Origin: Hymenobacter aerilatus
GTDB lineage: Bacteria > Bacteroidota > Bacteroidia > Cytophagales > Hymenobacteraceae
Assembly: GCF_022921095.1 (NCBI RefSeq)
Contig: NZ_CP095053.1
Coordinates: 496,001 to 560,000, forward strand
Length of the DNA stretch: 64,000 nt
Direction of reading: 5' to 3'
Below the pieces are notes generated by a model, which was not told where the DNA came from, ran no database searches, and worked only from the letters and a program-made list of their open reading frames with translations. Every line of letters begins with the position of its first letter. Positions within the stretch are counted from its first letter, which is position 1. The position numbers were made by a program, and so were the translations under genes. Shown here piece by piece: positions 35,873 through 44,503 of this stretch.

Positions 35873-37086
35873 TAATCAATTAGGTTGAACAAACGGCTCC
35901 AGCGGATCTTGTGGAAGAAATCGGCGTAGGGGTCTACCGACATCCAGATTAGCACAGCCTTGCCCACGATGTGGTCTTCAGGTACGAAGCCCCAGAAGCG
36001 CGAGTCCTCTGAGTTATGACGGTTGTCGCCCATCATGAAGTAGTAATTCTGCTTGACGGTATAGCTGGTCAGCGGCTTACCATTTTGGTAAATCATGCCA
36101 TTCTGCCACGTAATGCCCTCGTTGTGCTCATAGCGAGCTACTATCTTATAGTAGATACCCGCGTTTTCGGGAGTCAACGTAACCGTCTGGCCAGCCTTTG
36201 GGATGGGTAGGGGGCCATAATTATCCACGTTCCAGGGGCGCTCGGTGGCGCTGGTCATGGTCAACGAAGGGTAGTCTACGCGGCTGGGGAACAAGGTAGG
36301 GTTGGCCACGCCGGGTGCGGCTTGGGTGGGTACCACATTCTTCACATAGGGCTGCTGGCGGAAATAGCTAACAGCTGCGTTGGTCATGTGCAAGCTTTGG
36401 TAGATGTAGGTGCCGGCCGGCGTCTGGCCGCTGGGGTAGGGGAGGCCGTTGCCGCCGGCCATACCGCTGCCGTCAATCTGATAATCGAGCACGCTTTGCT
36501 CCTGAAAAAACTTGTCGCGCACAGGCGCGGTGGTTTCCATATCGTAGGTGGTCTGCGACTCTACGGGCGTTTTGAGTGGCTGTCCGTTGATGTACACCTG
36601 CCCTTCCTTGATAGAAAGCAAGTCGCCGGGCATTCCAATGCAGCGCTTGATATAGTTGGTGCGCAAATCGGCCGGAAACTGGCTTTCAAACGGCACGTTA
36701 AATACCACCACATCGTTGCGCTTCACCTCCGAAAAACCTGGCAGGCGGTACGATGGCAGCTGGATAGCATCGGAATAGCTTGGAATCGTTGTGCCCCAGA
36801 TGGTTTGGTGCGTAAGCGGCACCTGCAATGGCGTTTGCGGCGTGCGCGGGCCGTAGTGCAGCTTGCTTACAAACAGATAATCGCCTACCAGCAAGGAGTG
36901 CTCCATGGAGGGGGTAGGGATGGTATACGCCTCAAACGTGGCCCAGCGAATGAGCGTAGCGGCCACTACGGCAAACAAAATAGCATCGCCCCATTCGCGC
37001 CACACGCTTTTGGGTTTTTTGTGTTGCGTGGGTTTGGGTTTTGCTTGCTGTGCCTTGAGGCGGTCTTCCCAAGATTGTACGGCCAT
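35872..37086 (-). CDS. lepB: Signal peptidase I
   Basis: The 404-residue product has one membrane segment (ILFAVVAATLIRWATF, about residues 36-51), the catalytic Ser60 in IPTPSMEHSLLVGDYLF, the catalytic Lys147 in NYIKRCIGMPGD and the C-terminal box MMGDNRHNSEDSRFWGF. A long insertion between the Lys box and the final box makes it larger than the E. coli enzyme, as is usual in Bacteroidota. It cleaves Sec/Tat signal peptides on the outer face of the cytoplasmic membrane. It follows dapB in the parAB-DUF5683-dapB-lepB neighbourhood, after a large palindrome at 37178-37272. Confidence 0.97.
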   Translation of the reverse strand: MAVQSWEDRLKAQQAKPKPTQHKKPKSVWREWGDAILFAVVAATLIRWATFEAYTIPTPSMEHSLLVGDYLFVSKLHYGPRTPQTPLQVPLTHQTIWGTTIPSYSDAIQLPSYRLPGFSEVKRNDVVVFNVPFESQFPADLRTNYIKRCIGMPGDLLSIKEGQVYINGQPLKTPVESQTTYDMETTAPVRDKFFQEQSVLDYQIDGSGMAGGNGLPYPSGQTPAGTYIYQSLHMTNAAVSYFRQQPYVKNVVPTQAAPGVANPTLFPSRVDYPSLTMTSATERPWNVDNYGPLPIPKAGQTVTLTPENAGIYYKIVARYEHNEGITWQNGMIYQNGKPLTSYTVKQNYYFMMGDNRHNSEDSRFWGFVPEDHIVGKAVLIWMSVDPYADFFHKIRWSRLFNLID

Positions 37087-37177
37087 AATACAAAAGGCAG
37101 AAATACAGAATAATGCCGGCTACTTGGCCGGCTCACTACCCAAAGAACGGGTTAATTTTGCTTAGTAGGCTAGGCTA

Positions 37178-37272
37178 TCATTTCGAACGCAGTAAGAAAT
37201 CTTGTGTGCTACGGTAATTTCTGCTGATTGAATTACTCAAGCACACAAGATTCCTCACTGCGTTGGAAATGA
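37178..37272. repeat. 33-bp-armed palindrome between dapB and lepB
   Basis: Arms 37178-37210 and 37240-37272 pair with a few mismatches (TCATTTCGAACGCAGT... facing ...ACTGCGTTGGAAATGA) around a 29-base loop. It is related in design to the TGTCATCCTG elements but has different sequence. It separates co-oriented dapB and lepB and would fold in the mRNA if they are co-transcribed. Confidence 0.9.
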
Positions 37273-37291
37273 CGACTACTTTGAATAGATT

Positions 37292-38011
37292 TTATAGCCC
37301 CAACAAGTCTTTCATCCCAAACACGCCCTGCCGGCCCGGCAGCCATTCTGCGGCTAGCAACGCGCCCTGCACAAACCCATCGCGGGTGTGGGCTTCGTGC
37401 TTGAGTTCGATGGTGTCGGCGGTGGAGTTATACGTGACGATGTGGGTGCCTACTACCGCGCCTGTGCGCTCCGATAGGACCGCCAGCTCGTTAGGAACAT
37501 CGGTAGGCTCGTTGCGCCACGTGGTTTTGGCCGGAAAGTGGCGCAGAATACCTTCGGCGGCCGTGAGGGCCGTGCCACTGGGCTGGTCCACCTTCTGGGT
37601 GTGGTGAATCTCGCGTACCTGCACATCATAGCCGCCAAACTGGTGCATTTTGGCCGCGATGTATTCGTTGAAGTGGAAGAACAGATTCACGCCTACGCTG
37701 TAGTTGGAAGCATAGAACAGCGGCGTACCGGTCTGCTGGCTTAGCGCCTGCGCCTCCGCGAAATGATGTAGCCAGCCCGTAGAGCCGCACACCACCGGAA
37801 TACCCTGCTGCAGGCACGACCGCACATTGCTAAAAGCCGCGTCGGGGTGCGTAAATTCAATAGCGACGTCGGCAGTTGCGGCGGTGAAATCAGTGATATG
37901 TACGCCGGGGTGGGTAGGGTCTACGATGCCAGCAATCTGGTGGCCGCGGGCCGTGGCTTGGGCCGCAATGGCCTGGCCCATTTTGCCGTAGCCAATAAGA
38001 AGCAACTTCAT
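37292..38011 (-). CDS. dapB: 4-hydroxy-tetrahydrodipicolinate reductase
   Basis: The 239-residue product has LLLIGYGKMGQAIAA (NAD(P)-binding), VAIEFTHPDAA, the EIHHTQKVDQPSGTAL catalytic loop and the C-terminal GVFGMKDLL. DapB reduces 4-hydroxy-tetrahydrodipicolinate in the diaminopimelate/lysine pathway. It starts inside the last four bases of the upstream DUF5683 gene (ATGA overlap), so the two are translationally coupled. Confidence 0.97.
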   Translation of the reverse strand: MKLLLIGYGKMGQAIAAQATARGHQIAGIVDPTHPGVHITDFTAATADVAIEFTHPDAAFSNVRSCLQQGIPVVCGSTGWLHHFAEAQALSQQTGTPLFYASNYSVGVNLFFHFNEYIAAKMHQFGGYDVQVREIHHTQKVDQPSGTALTAAEGILRHFPAKTTWRNEPTDVPNELAVLSERTGAVVGTHIVTYNSTADTIELKHEAHTRDGFVQGALLAAEWLPGRQGVFGMKDLLGL

Positions 38012-38673
38012 TTTCGGGAAGATCGGGTAGAGGTAAGCGAAAAAGTAAGCGATACGCCCGGCGCTGCCGCTACCATAGGTGTGCGCAGCATAGTCGGCTC
38101 GATGTTCAAGCTGAGGTCGTCGCTGATGTCAAAGTCTTTTAGGTGAGCATCCACCAAAGCATCAAGCACTGTAAGGCCGTAGGCAATGGCTGAATAAGCA
38201 AGGAACTGGTCACGGTAGCGACGGTAGAAAATAACACCTCGCTGTGCCCCTGCCACTGTATTTCCGGCATTTAAATTAGGGTAAGGAGATCTTGGTAGCG
38301 CTGCTACACCGCTGTCTGACAAAAAGTTGTATTGCTCAACGTACCGTTTGTAACGGATTTGGTAGAATACTTCCGCCGCTACTACCCCCCCAATTAGCCC
38401 TACCGCCAGTGGTACTTTCCAGTACTTTTTGTTGTAAAACTGTCCGCCACCAGGAATAATAGCCCATACTGCCGCCTTCGTCGGGCGCGTCACGCGGCGG
38501 CCAAACAGGATTTCGGTTTTGCGGGCCGAGTCGGCGGCGGTTTCCTGGCGGGGCTCCGCTACCTGCGACGAGTCGGCCCCGGCCGTAACGGCTATTTGGG
38601 CGTATGCCTGCTGCAAAGAGCCTAAGAAGGCCAGTAATAATAAAAGTAGCCAGCAGCGGAAGGAAAACAGCAT
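38008..38673 (-). CDS. DUF5683 protein, copy 1 (dapB-proximal)
   Basis: The 221-residue product has a signal peptide ending in QQAYAQ, then ILFGRRVTRPTKAAVWAIIP, GGGQFYNKKYWKVPLAVGLI and two or more hydrophobic segments, as in DUF5683. Members are predicted envelope proteins in the conserved Bacteroidota order parA-parB-DUF5683-dapB-lepB; their role is unknown. Overlaps dapB by four bases. Confidence 0.88.
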   Translation of the reverse strand: MLFSFRCWLLLLLLAFLGSLQQAYAQIAVTAGADSSQVAEPRQETAADSARKTEILFGRRVTRPTKAAVWAIIPGGGQFYNKKYWKVPLAVGLIGGVVAAEVFYQIRYKRYVEQYNFLSDSGVAALPRSPYPNLNAGNTVAGAQRGVIFYRRYRDQFLAYSAIAYGLTVLDALVDAHLKDFDISDDLSLNIEPTMLRTPMVAAAPGVSLTFSLTSTRSSRK

Positions 38674-38675
38674 AA

Positions 38676-39326
38676 CTATTTGCGAATACTAGTAGGAAGT
38701 GTAATAACGACAGCCATACCCGGAGCTATTACTGTATTCTGACAAATAAAAGTAGGTGAACAGCGCCATGTCAGATTGTCGTCAACATTGAAATCACGCA
38801 AATGTGCATCCACTAAAGCATCCAAGATAACCAAACCATAAGCAGCAGCTACACCACTGATTAGCACGTCGCGGCGCGGCCGAAATCTATTAAGGTAAAA
38901 TTCAATGCTGTTATTGCTCAGGCTAGCTGTGCGCTTTCCTTTGTCAATAGTAAGCGGGTCATTATCTTTTCGTATCTGCTTTGCGTCCTTGAACTCTCGA
39001 TAGAGTTGCTGATAATGTACCTGACCGGCAACAGCACTGCCTAGTACAGTATATACTAATGGTAGCTTCCAGTATTTCTTATTATACACCTGACCAGCAC
39101 CGGGTAGTATAGCGCTGAAAAACGCGGCTTTGGTGGGACGTGTCACGCGGCGACCAAACAGGATTTCAGTTTTGCGGGCTGAGTCAGCAGCTGTTCCCTG
39201 GCGGGGCTTCGCTACCTGCGACGACTCTGATCTGGCTGTAACAGTTACTTGCGCTTGGGTTTGGTGAGTGATAACGAGGAACGCCAGCAGCAAGACTAGC
39301 ACGCAACAACGGAATGCAACAGACAT
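38676..39326 (-). CDS. DUF5683 protein, copy 2 (parB-proximal)
   Basis: The 216-residue product is a paralogue of the next gene, separated from it by 2 bases. Both share the segment ADSARKTEILFGRRVTRPTK nearly unchanged and then diverge. This copy is clearly more AT-rich after that segment, suggesting either relaxed selection or recombination with an outside allele. It has a signal peptide (HQTQAQ) and ILPGAGQVYNKKYWKLPLVY. Function unknown. Confidence 0.85.
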   Translation of the reverse strand: MSVAFRCCVLVLLLAFLVITHQTQAQVTVTARSESSQVAKPRQGTAADSARKTEILFGRRVTRPTKAAFFSAILPGAGQVYNKKYWKLPLVYTVLGSAVAGQVHYQQLYREFKDAKQIRKDNDPLTIDKGKRTASLSNNSIEFYLNRFRPRRDVLISGVAAAYGLVILDALVDAHLRDFNVDDNLTWRCSPTFICQNTVIAPGMAVVITLPTSIRK

Positions 39327-39427
39327 AGAGATAGGAAAAAAGAGCGTCGAAATAGCTAGGAACTATATAGCGCCCAACCAACGATGCCCGGGGCGCCGGT
39401 AGTATAGCACACTACCGGCTACCTACT

Positions 39428-40381
39428 CTACGCCGGCTGCAGAATGTGCAGAATGCGCTGCATGTCCTCCACCGAGTCAAAGGCAATCTTGATTTCGCCC
39501 CTACCCTGGGGGCCCGGCTTTACTTGCACGCGGCTGCCAAACCGGTCGGAGAGGTGGCGCTCGGTGCGGCGTAGCTCGGCTACGGGTACCTGTGGCTCAG
39601 TGGGTTCTGGGGTAGGCGCATCAGCCTTGGCAGGAGGCGTGAGGCCGTTGCGCACCAACTGCTCTACCTTGCGTACCGACAGTTCCTCATCCACGATGCG
39701 GTGAAACAATGCCAGCTGCTGCTCCACGCTGTCGATGTTGACTAGTGCCCGGGCGTGGCCCATCGAAATCACGTTGTCACGCAGGCCAATCTGGATGTCG
39801 GGTGGCAGTTTGAGCAGACGCAGGTAGTTGGTGACGGTCGAGCGGTTTTTGCCTACCCGGTCGCCCAACTCTTCCTGCTTCAGGTTACACTCGCTCACGA
39901 GGCGCTGGTAGCTGAGGGCAATTTCAATGGCGTTGAGGTTCTCGCGCTGGATGTTCTCAATGAGCGCCATTTCCAGCATCTGCTGGTCGTCGGCCTTGCG
40001 GATGTAGGCTGGAATGGTCTCCAAACCCGCCAAGCGCGAGGCCTGCAAACGCCGTTCTCCCGAAATCAACTGGTAGGAGTTGGTGCCCATCTGGCGCACC
40101 GTCACGGGCTGGATGATGCCCTGGATCTTGATGGATTCGGCCAGTTCCTGCAGCGCGGTCTGGTCGAAGTGGGTGCGGGGCTGGTAGGGGTTGGCCTCGA
40201 TGTGGCCCACCGGAATCAGCCCAACGGAGTTGACGGGATGCGGGACCAAGCCAGCGGAGCCTACCCGGTCGCTTTTCTTTTCGTAGCTGCCCTCAATCAG
40301 TGCGTTCAGGCCACGGCCCAGGCCGCCTACTTTGCGCTTGGGTAGCGACGGAATATTCTTCTCTTCGTTTTTCTCTGACAT
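39428..40381 (-). CDS. parB: Chromosome partitioning protein ParB
   Basis: The 317-residue product has an N-terminal tail with KRKVGGLGRGLNALIEG, the CTP-binding region with YQLISGERRLQASRLAG, LIENIQRENLNAIEIALSY and a helix-turn-helix (EELGDRVGKNRSTVTNYLRL). ParB loads at parS sites and spreads as a CTP-dependent clamp. No convincing parS was found in this window. It is separated from parA by about 700 bases containing another gene and a terminator. Confidence 0.97.
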   Translation of the reverse strand: MSEKNEEKNIPSLPKRKVGGLGRGLNALIEGSYEKKSDRVGSAGLVPHPVNSVGLIPVGHIEANPYQPRTHFDQTALQELAESIKIQGIIQPVTVRQMGTNSYQLISGERRLQASRLAGLETIPAYIRKADDQQMLEMALIENIQRENLNAIEIALSYQRLVSECNLKQEELGDRVGKNRSTVTNYLRLLKLPPDIQIGLRDNVISMGHARALVNIDSVEQQLALFHRIVDEELSVRKVEQLVRNGLTPPAKADAPTPEPTEPQVPVAELRRTERHLSDRFGSRVQVKPGPQGRGEIKIAFDSVEDMQRILHILQPA

Positions 40382-40424
40382 ACCTGCGAGCGGCTGTTAT
40401 TCATCAGCGGATAAAAGCCGGATT

Positions 40425-40432
40425 CAAAAATA
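40425..40432 (-). promoter_or_regulatory. Candidate parB -7 box
   Basis: Read on the minus strand this is TATTTTTG, a match to TAnnTTTG, about 43 bases before the parB ATG. No clear -33 TTG lies at the ideal distance. It would give parB its own promoter, in keeping with the terminator after parA. Confidence 0.4.
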
Positions 40433-40502
40433 CACAAACCGTTCGGAAGGGTAGGAAATTTTCGTGGGGTAGGGTAACCGAAAGCTACTACTTAATAACG
40501 TT

Positions 40503-40532
40503 TGTCATCCTGAGCGGAGCGAAGGACCTTCC
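40503..40532. repeat. Half copy of the TGTCATCCTGAGC element
   Basis: TGTCATCCTGAGCGGAGCG then AAGGACCTT matches one arm of the 50888-50991 element. A second short TGTCATCCT appears about 57 bases on in the same orientation, so the partner arm is lost or rearranged. Confidence 0.8.
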
Positions 40533-40599
40533 CCAGTAGAATAAGTCAGTGTTTTCTCCTGTCATCCTAATTGATACGCGTCAGCTGAGTCTTTATAAG

Positions 40600-40968
40600 T
40601 TAAGGGCTCTCATGAAGCCCTAGTATTTCTATGACTTCACATACAGCTATTCGCTTACCCTCCATAAAATAACCTCTCACTCCTACCCGAATGTGCTGGT
40701 AATGAAAGGCACGCATATCCCGATTGATAATATACATATCTGCTATTCCGTGAAGAGGAACTGGACCAGCAGGTAGAACTTCACCTGTTGGTTTAACAAA
40801 TTCCGGCCATATCATGAAGTGCCCCGTTGAGATAGCTGGATCATCATATCGAAAATCCCAACGAATATGCTGATGAGGTGGCGAATAGCGTCCGCCTTCT
40901 TCTTGTGTATAGAAACGATAAGTTACTTTGAAATCTGGTAGATAACCAGCTTCTCTATATGAATTCAT
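40600..40968 (-). CDS. Stand-alone EF-Tu domain-III-like protein
   Basis: The 122-residue product aligns by eye with domain III of elongation factor Tu: RFYTQEEGGRYSPP (EF-Tu has EEGGRHTPF), a central IRWDFRYDD region, EVLPAGPVPLHG, and VGVRGYFMEGKRIAVCEVI (EF-Tu has GLRFAIREGGRTVGAGVV). No GTPase domain is present. Such single-domain proteins exist in Bacteroidota but have no known role. The gene is AT-rich compared with its neighbours and lies between parA and parB. The family call rests on motif resemblance only. Confidence 0.6.
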   Translation of the reverse strand: MNSYREAGYLPDFKVTYRFYTQEEGGRYSPPHQHIRWDFRYDDPAISTGHFMIWPEFVKPTGEVLPAGPVPLHGIADMYIINRDMRAFHYQHIRVGVRGYFMEGKRIAVCEVIEILGLHESP

Positions 40969-41026
40969 GATTAGCAGTTGCGTAAGATATATCTGTTCAA
41001 AGGGTATAATCTATCCTTTGTATATA

Positions 41027-41069
41027 AAAGATGAAAGGGTAAGCGATGCACGCTTACCCTTTCATCTTT
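41027..41069 (-). terminator. Strong parA terminator
   Basis: A perfect 19-bp stem (41027-41045 with 41051-41069) with a 5-base loop starts 17 bases past the parA stop. On the minus strand it is followed by TATATAC. It should separate parA transcription from parB. Confidence 0.9.
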
Positions 41070-41085
41070 AAAAGCTAATAAGCTG

Positions 41086-41904
41086 TTAGGCAGCCTCGTC
41101 GCTGGCTTCTTCCTGCTCGGCTTCGGGGGCTGCGGCCTCCACGTTTTTCTCCACAATCTCGCGGGCTAGGTTCAGGTAGCTGATGCTGCCTTTGCTCTCG
41201 GCATCATGCATAATCACGGGAATGCCGAAGCTCGGCGACTCCGACAGCTTCACGTTGCGCGGGATAATGGTATCGAATACCAACTGCTGGAAGTGCAGCT
41301 TCACTTCCTCTACCACTTGGTTGGAGAGGCGCAGACGCACGTCATACATGGTGAGTAGGATGCCCTCGATTTCCAGCGTCTCGTTGAGGCGGCCCTGAAT
41401 GATTTTCACCGTGTTCAGGAGCTTGCCCAAGCCTTCCAACGCGAAGTACTCGCACTGCACCGGAATGATAACCGAATGCGCGGCCGTGAGAGCATTCACC
41501 GTAATCAAGCCTAGCGAGGGTGAGCAGTCGATGATGATGAAGTCGTACTGATCGGCCAAGGGGCGCAGCGCGTCCTTCATCTTCTCCTCCCGGTTGGGAA
41601 GGTTAATCATCTCTACCTCAGCGCCTACCAGGTCGATGTGAGAGGGCATCAGGTCGAGGTGGGGGAGGATGTTGGTTTGCAGAATGGTATCCTCGGCACT
41701 TACACCGTCCACCATGCACTCATACACGCTGTTCTCGATATCCTTGGGGTCGAACCCTACCCCCGATGTAGCATTGGCCTGCGGGTCGGCATCGACCAGC
41801 AGCGTCCGATATTCCAGCGCCGCCAGGCTGGCTGCCAGGTTAATGGCCGAGGTGGTTTTGCCTACGCCGCCCTTCTGGTTGGCTACCGCAATGATTTTGC
41901 CCAT
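41086..41904 (-). CDS. parA: Chromosome partitioning ATPase ParA (Soj)
   Basis: The 272-residue product begins [20 protein letters not shown], the deviant Walker A motif with signature Lys, followed by [14 protein letters not shown] (Walker A') and [19 protein letters not shown] (Walker B). It is a ParA/Soj chromosomal ATPase that works with ParB. The C-terminal 25 residues are acidic ([17 protein letters not shown]). The promoter region contains four 7-base repeats. Confidence 0.97.
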   Translation of the reverse strand: MGKIIAVANQKGGVGKTTSAINLAASLAALEYRTLLVDADPQANATSGVGFDPKDIENSVYECMVDGVSAEDTILQTNILPHLDLMPSHIDLVGAEVEMINLPNREEKMKDALRPLADQYDFIIIDCSPSLGLITVNALTAAHSVIIPVQCEYFALEGLGKLLNTVKIIQGRLNETLEIEGILLTMYDVRLRLSNQVVEEVKLHFQQLVFDTIIPRNVKLSESPSFGIPVIMHDAESKGSISYLNLAREIVEKNVEAAAPEAEQEEASDEAA

Positions 41905-41913
41905 GTGTTTTAA

Positions 41914-41996
41914 AGCTGTTGGCTGTTAGCTGTTAGCTGTTAGCTTTTCTATAAAGTATACTTGTGCTGTAAAGAAGGTGGCTAGCAGCCAACAGC
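41914..41996. repeat. Seven-base tandem repeats and fold-back ahead of parA
   Basis: Four copies of (A/G)GCTGTT run from 41914 to 41941. The block AAGCTGTTGGCTG near 41913-41926 is mirrored by CAGCCAACAGCTT near 41984-41996. The fold-back spans the likely parA promoter, including TATACTTT on the minus strand, and may serve as terminator of the upstream UPF0173 gene. Confidence 0.65.
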
Positions 41997-42001
41997 TTCT
42001 G

Positions 42002-42682
42002 TTACAGGTCAATCGTTTCGCCGATTTGCAGCAGCGTCAGCTCTTTACCGGCTTGCTGCGCTTTGGTTTTAGCGGCTTCCTGATCGATTTTGATGGCCGG
42101 GAAGGTATCGTAGTGCATACCGATGAGCTTGGTAGCGCCTACCCAGTTGGCTGCAATCAGCGCATCGTCGATGCCCATGGTGTAGTTGTCGCCGATGGGC
42201 AGCAGGGCAAAGTCCAGCTTATAGTACTCACCGATGATTTTCATGTCGTAGGTGAGGGCCGTGTCGCCGGCGAAGTAGAAGGTTTTGCCTTCGGCTTCCA
42301 CGATAAACCCAGCCGCCAGGCCGCCGTAGGTGCCATCGGGTAGGGAGCTGGAGTGTGTGGCAGCCACCATCTTCACGGTGCCGAAGGGTAGGGTAACCTT
42401 ACCGCCAATGTTCATGGGGTAGGCGGCTTTCAGACCTTTCTGCCCGAACCAGCCAGCTATTTCGGCAATGGCTACCAGCTCCGCACCGGTGCGGTTGCCG
42501 ATTTCCTCCACGTCGGCCACATGGTCGCCGTGGCCGTGGCTGAGCAGGATGTAATCGGCCTCAATCTTCTCCACCTCCACGTCCTTAGCGAGAGGGTTGG
42601 GGCGAATGAACGGGTCAAAAAGCACTTTCTGGCTGCCGGTTTCGAGCAGGAAGCACGCGTGGCCGAAGTAGGTCAATTTCAT
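42002..42682 (-). CDS. UPF0173 metal-dependent hydrolase (metallo-beta-lactamase fold)
   Basis: The 226-residue product begins MKLTYFGHACFLLETG and has ILLSHGHGDHVAD (zinc motif HxHxDH), FYFAGDTALTYDM and a final IGMHYDTFPAI. These match UPF0173, predicted hydrolases of the metallo-beta-lactamase superfamily with one or two zinc ions. Substrate unknown. It is read toward parA and separated from it by the fold-back region. Confidence 0.92.
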   Translation of the reverse strand: MKLTYFGHACFLLETGSQKVLFDPFIRPNPLAKDVEVEKIEADYILLSHGHGDHVADVEEIGNRTGAELVAIAEIAGWFGQKGLKAAYPMNIGGKVTLPFGTVKMVAATHSSSLPDGTYGGLAAGFIVEAEGKTFYFAGDTALTYDMKIIGEYYKLDFALLPIGDNYTMGIDDALIAANWVGATKLIGMHYDTFPAIKIDQEAAKTKAQQAGKELTLLQIGETIDL

Positions 42683-42835
42683 GTTAGAGCGATTAGCGGC
42701 TGATGCTTAGCAGGTAACGGCTGGAAGAGGGGTAGGCCGACTGCTTGGTAAGTCATCAGAAATCAAAGAAAGAAAGCGGTTCGCTAACCGCGAACAGCTT
42801 AGTTTAGCACAAAGATACACTGTTTCGCCTTTCTC

Positions 42836-44503
42836 ATGAGTTCGTTTTTGCGTCGTTTTGCCGGTTTTTCCTTTGTCTGCACGGGGCTGCTGAGCGGCTG
42901 CGGCGGCCCGGCGCAGCCCACCGACGACCGACGCGTGTTTCGCTACAACCAGCCCGAGGCGCTCACCTCGCTGGACCCGGCCTTTGCCAACAAGCAGGCG
43001 AATATCTGGGCTGTGACGCAGCTCTACAATGGCCTACTGGAGCTGGACGATAGTCTGAAGCCTGGCCCGGCCCTGGCGCGCCGCTACCAGATTTCGCCCG
43101 ATGGCAAAACCTACACCTTCACCCTGCGCCCCGGCGTGCGCTTCCACGACTCGGAGGTGTTTGCCGGCGGCAAGGGTAGGTCCATCACGGCGCAGGACTT
43201 CGTGTACAGCTTTCGACGCCTGTTCGACCCGGCTACGGCCAGCCCCGGCGGCTGGATTTTTCGGGGCAAGGTGCTGGAAAACAGCAAGGGCGAAATCAGC
43301 GACACGGCCTTCGTAGCCGCCAACGACTCTACCCTGCGCATCTACCTGAAAGAGCCGTTTATCCCGTTCTTGGGCATTCTGACAATGTCCTATGCCTACG
43401 TGGTGCCGCGCGAAGCCGTGCAGCGCTACGGCAAGGACTTCCGGGAGCACCCGGTAGGTACGGGGCCGTTCCGGTTCAAGGTGTGGGATGAAAGCAACGC
43501 CATCATCTACCACCGCAACCCGAGCTACTGGCGCCGCGATGCCCAGGGCCGCGCGCTACCCTACCTTGATGCGGTGCAGATCAGCTTTATCACGGACCGC
43601 AAAACAGAGTTCCTGACCTTTCAACAAGGAAAGCTGGATTTTCTGTCGGGCATTCGGGAAGGCTCGCGCGACCTGATTATGCACCCCGATGGCACCGTAC
43701 GCGAGGAGTTTCGCAATAAATTCAGGGTAGAGAAGGTGCCTTACCTCAACACCGAGTACCTGGGCTTTCAGCTTGACCCCAAAAACCTACCCACCGATGA
43801 CGACACGCCCGCCCTGCGCGACCGGCGCGTGCGCCAGGCCTTGAGTTACGCCCTGAATAAGCCCGAGATGGTGGCCTACTTCCTCAATAATGTGGGTGTG
43901 CCGGGCGTGTCGGGCTTCGTGCCGTCGTCGCTACCCTCGTACAGCGCTACCCTGGTGCCCGGCTACGACTACCAGCCGCAAAAGGCGCGGGCGCTGTTAC
44001 GGGAAGCGGGTTTCGGGCCCGGCAAACCGTTGCGGTTGCGCCTGAGTACGGTGCAAGAACGTAAGGAAATCTGCGAGTATATGCAGAAGAAATGGGCCGA
44101 GGTAGGCGCACAGGTGCAGATCGACGTCAATCAGGCTGCTGCCCACCAGGAGCTAGTGGACAACGGCCGCGCTGCCTTTTTCACCAAGAGCTGGCTGGGC
44201 GACTACCCCGACGCCGAGAATTACCTGGCCCTGTTCTACAGCCCCAACTTCGCGCCGGCCGGTCCCAACAAAACGCATTACAAAAGCGCGGCCTACGACC
44301 AACTATATGAACAGGCCAACCGCGAGCAAAACACCGAAAAGCGCTACGACCTCTACCGCCGAATGGACCGCCTGATGATGGTCGATGCGCCCGTGGTGCC
44401 ACTTTATTATGATGAAGTAGTGCGCCTGACCCAGAACAACGTACGCGGCCTACGTCCCAACCCCATGAACCAGCTCACGCTGGAGCGCGTTCGGAAGGAA
44501 TAA
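42836..44503 (+). CDS. Peptide/oligopeptide ABC-transporter substrate-binding lipoprotein
   Basis: The 555-residue product has a lipobox (LLSGCGG) and the SBP_bac_5 fold: LYNGLLELDDSLKPGPALA, YTFTLRPGVRFHDSE, TAQDFVYSFRRLFDP and ALSYALNKPEMVAYF. Members bind peptides, nickel complexes or other solutes and hand them to an ABC permease, but no permease genes lie nearby. A periplasmic-facing lipoprotein is expected. The binding partner cannot be deduced. Confidence 0.92.
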   Translation: MSSFLRRFAGFSFVCTGLLSGCGGPAQPTDDRRVFRYNQPEALTSLDPAFANKQANIWAVTQLYNGLLELDDSLKPGPALARRYQISPDGKTYTFTLRPGVRFHDSEVFAGGKGRSITAQDFVYSFRRLFDPATASPGGWIFRGKVLENSKGEISDTAFVAANDSTLRIYLKEPFIPFLGILTMSYAYVVPREAVQRYGKDFREHPVGTGPFRFKVWDESNAIIYHRNPSYWRRDAQGRALPYLDAVQISFITDRKTEFLTFQQGKLDFLSGIREGSRDLIMHPDGTVREEFRNKFRVEKVPYLNTEYLGFQLDPKNLPTDDDTPALRDRRVRQALSYALNKPEMVAYFLNNVGVPGVSGFVPSSLPSYSATLVPGYDYQPQKARALLREAGFGPGKPLRLRLSTVQERKEICEYMQKKWAEVGAQVQIDVNQAAAHQELVDNGRAAFFTKSWLGDYPDAENYLALFYSPNFAPAGPNKTHYKSAAYDQLYEQANREQNTEKRYDLYRRMDRLMMVDAPVVPLYYDEVVRLTQNNVRGLRPNPMNQLTLERVRKE

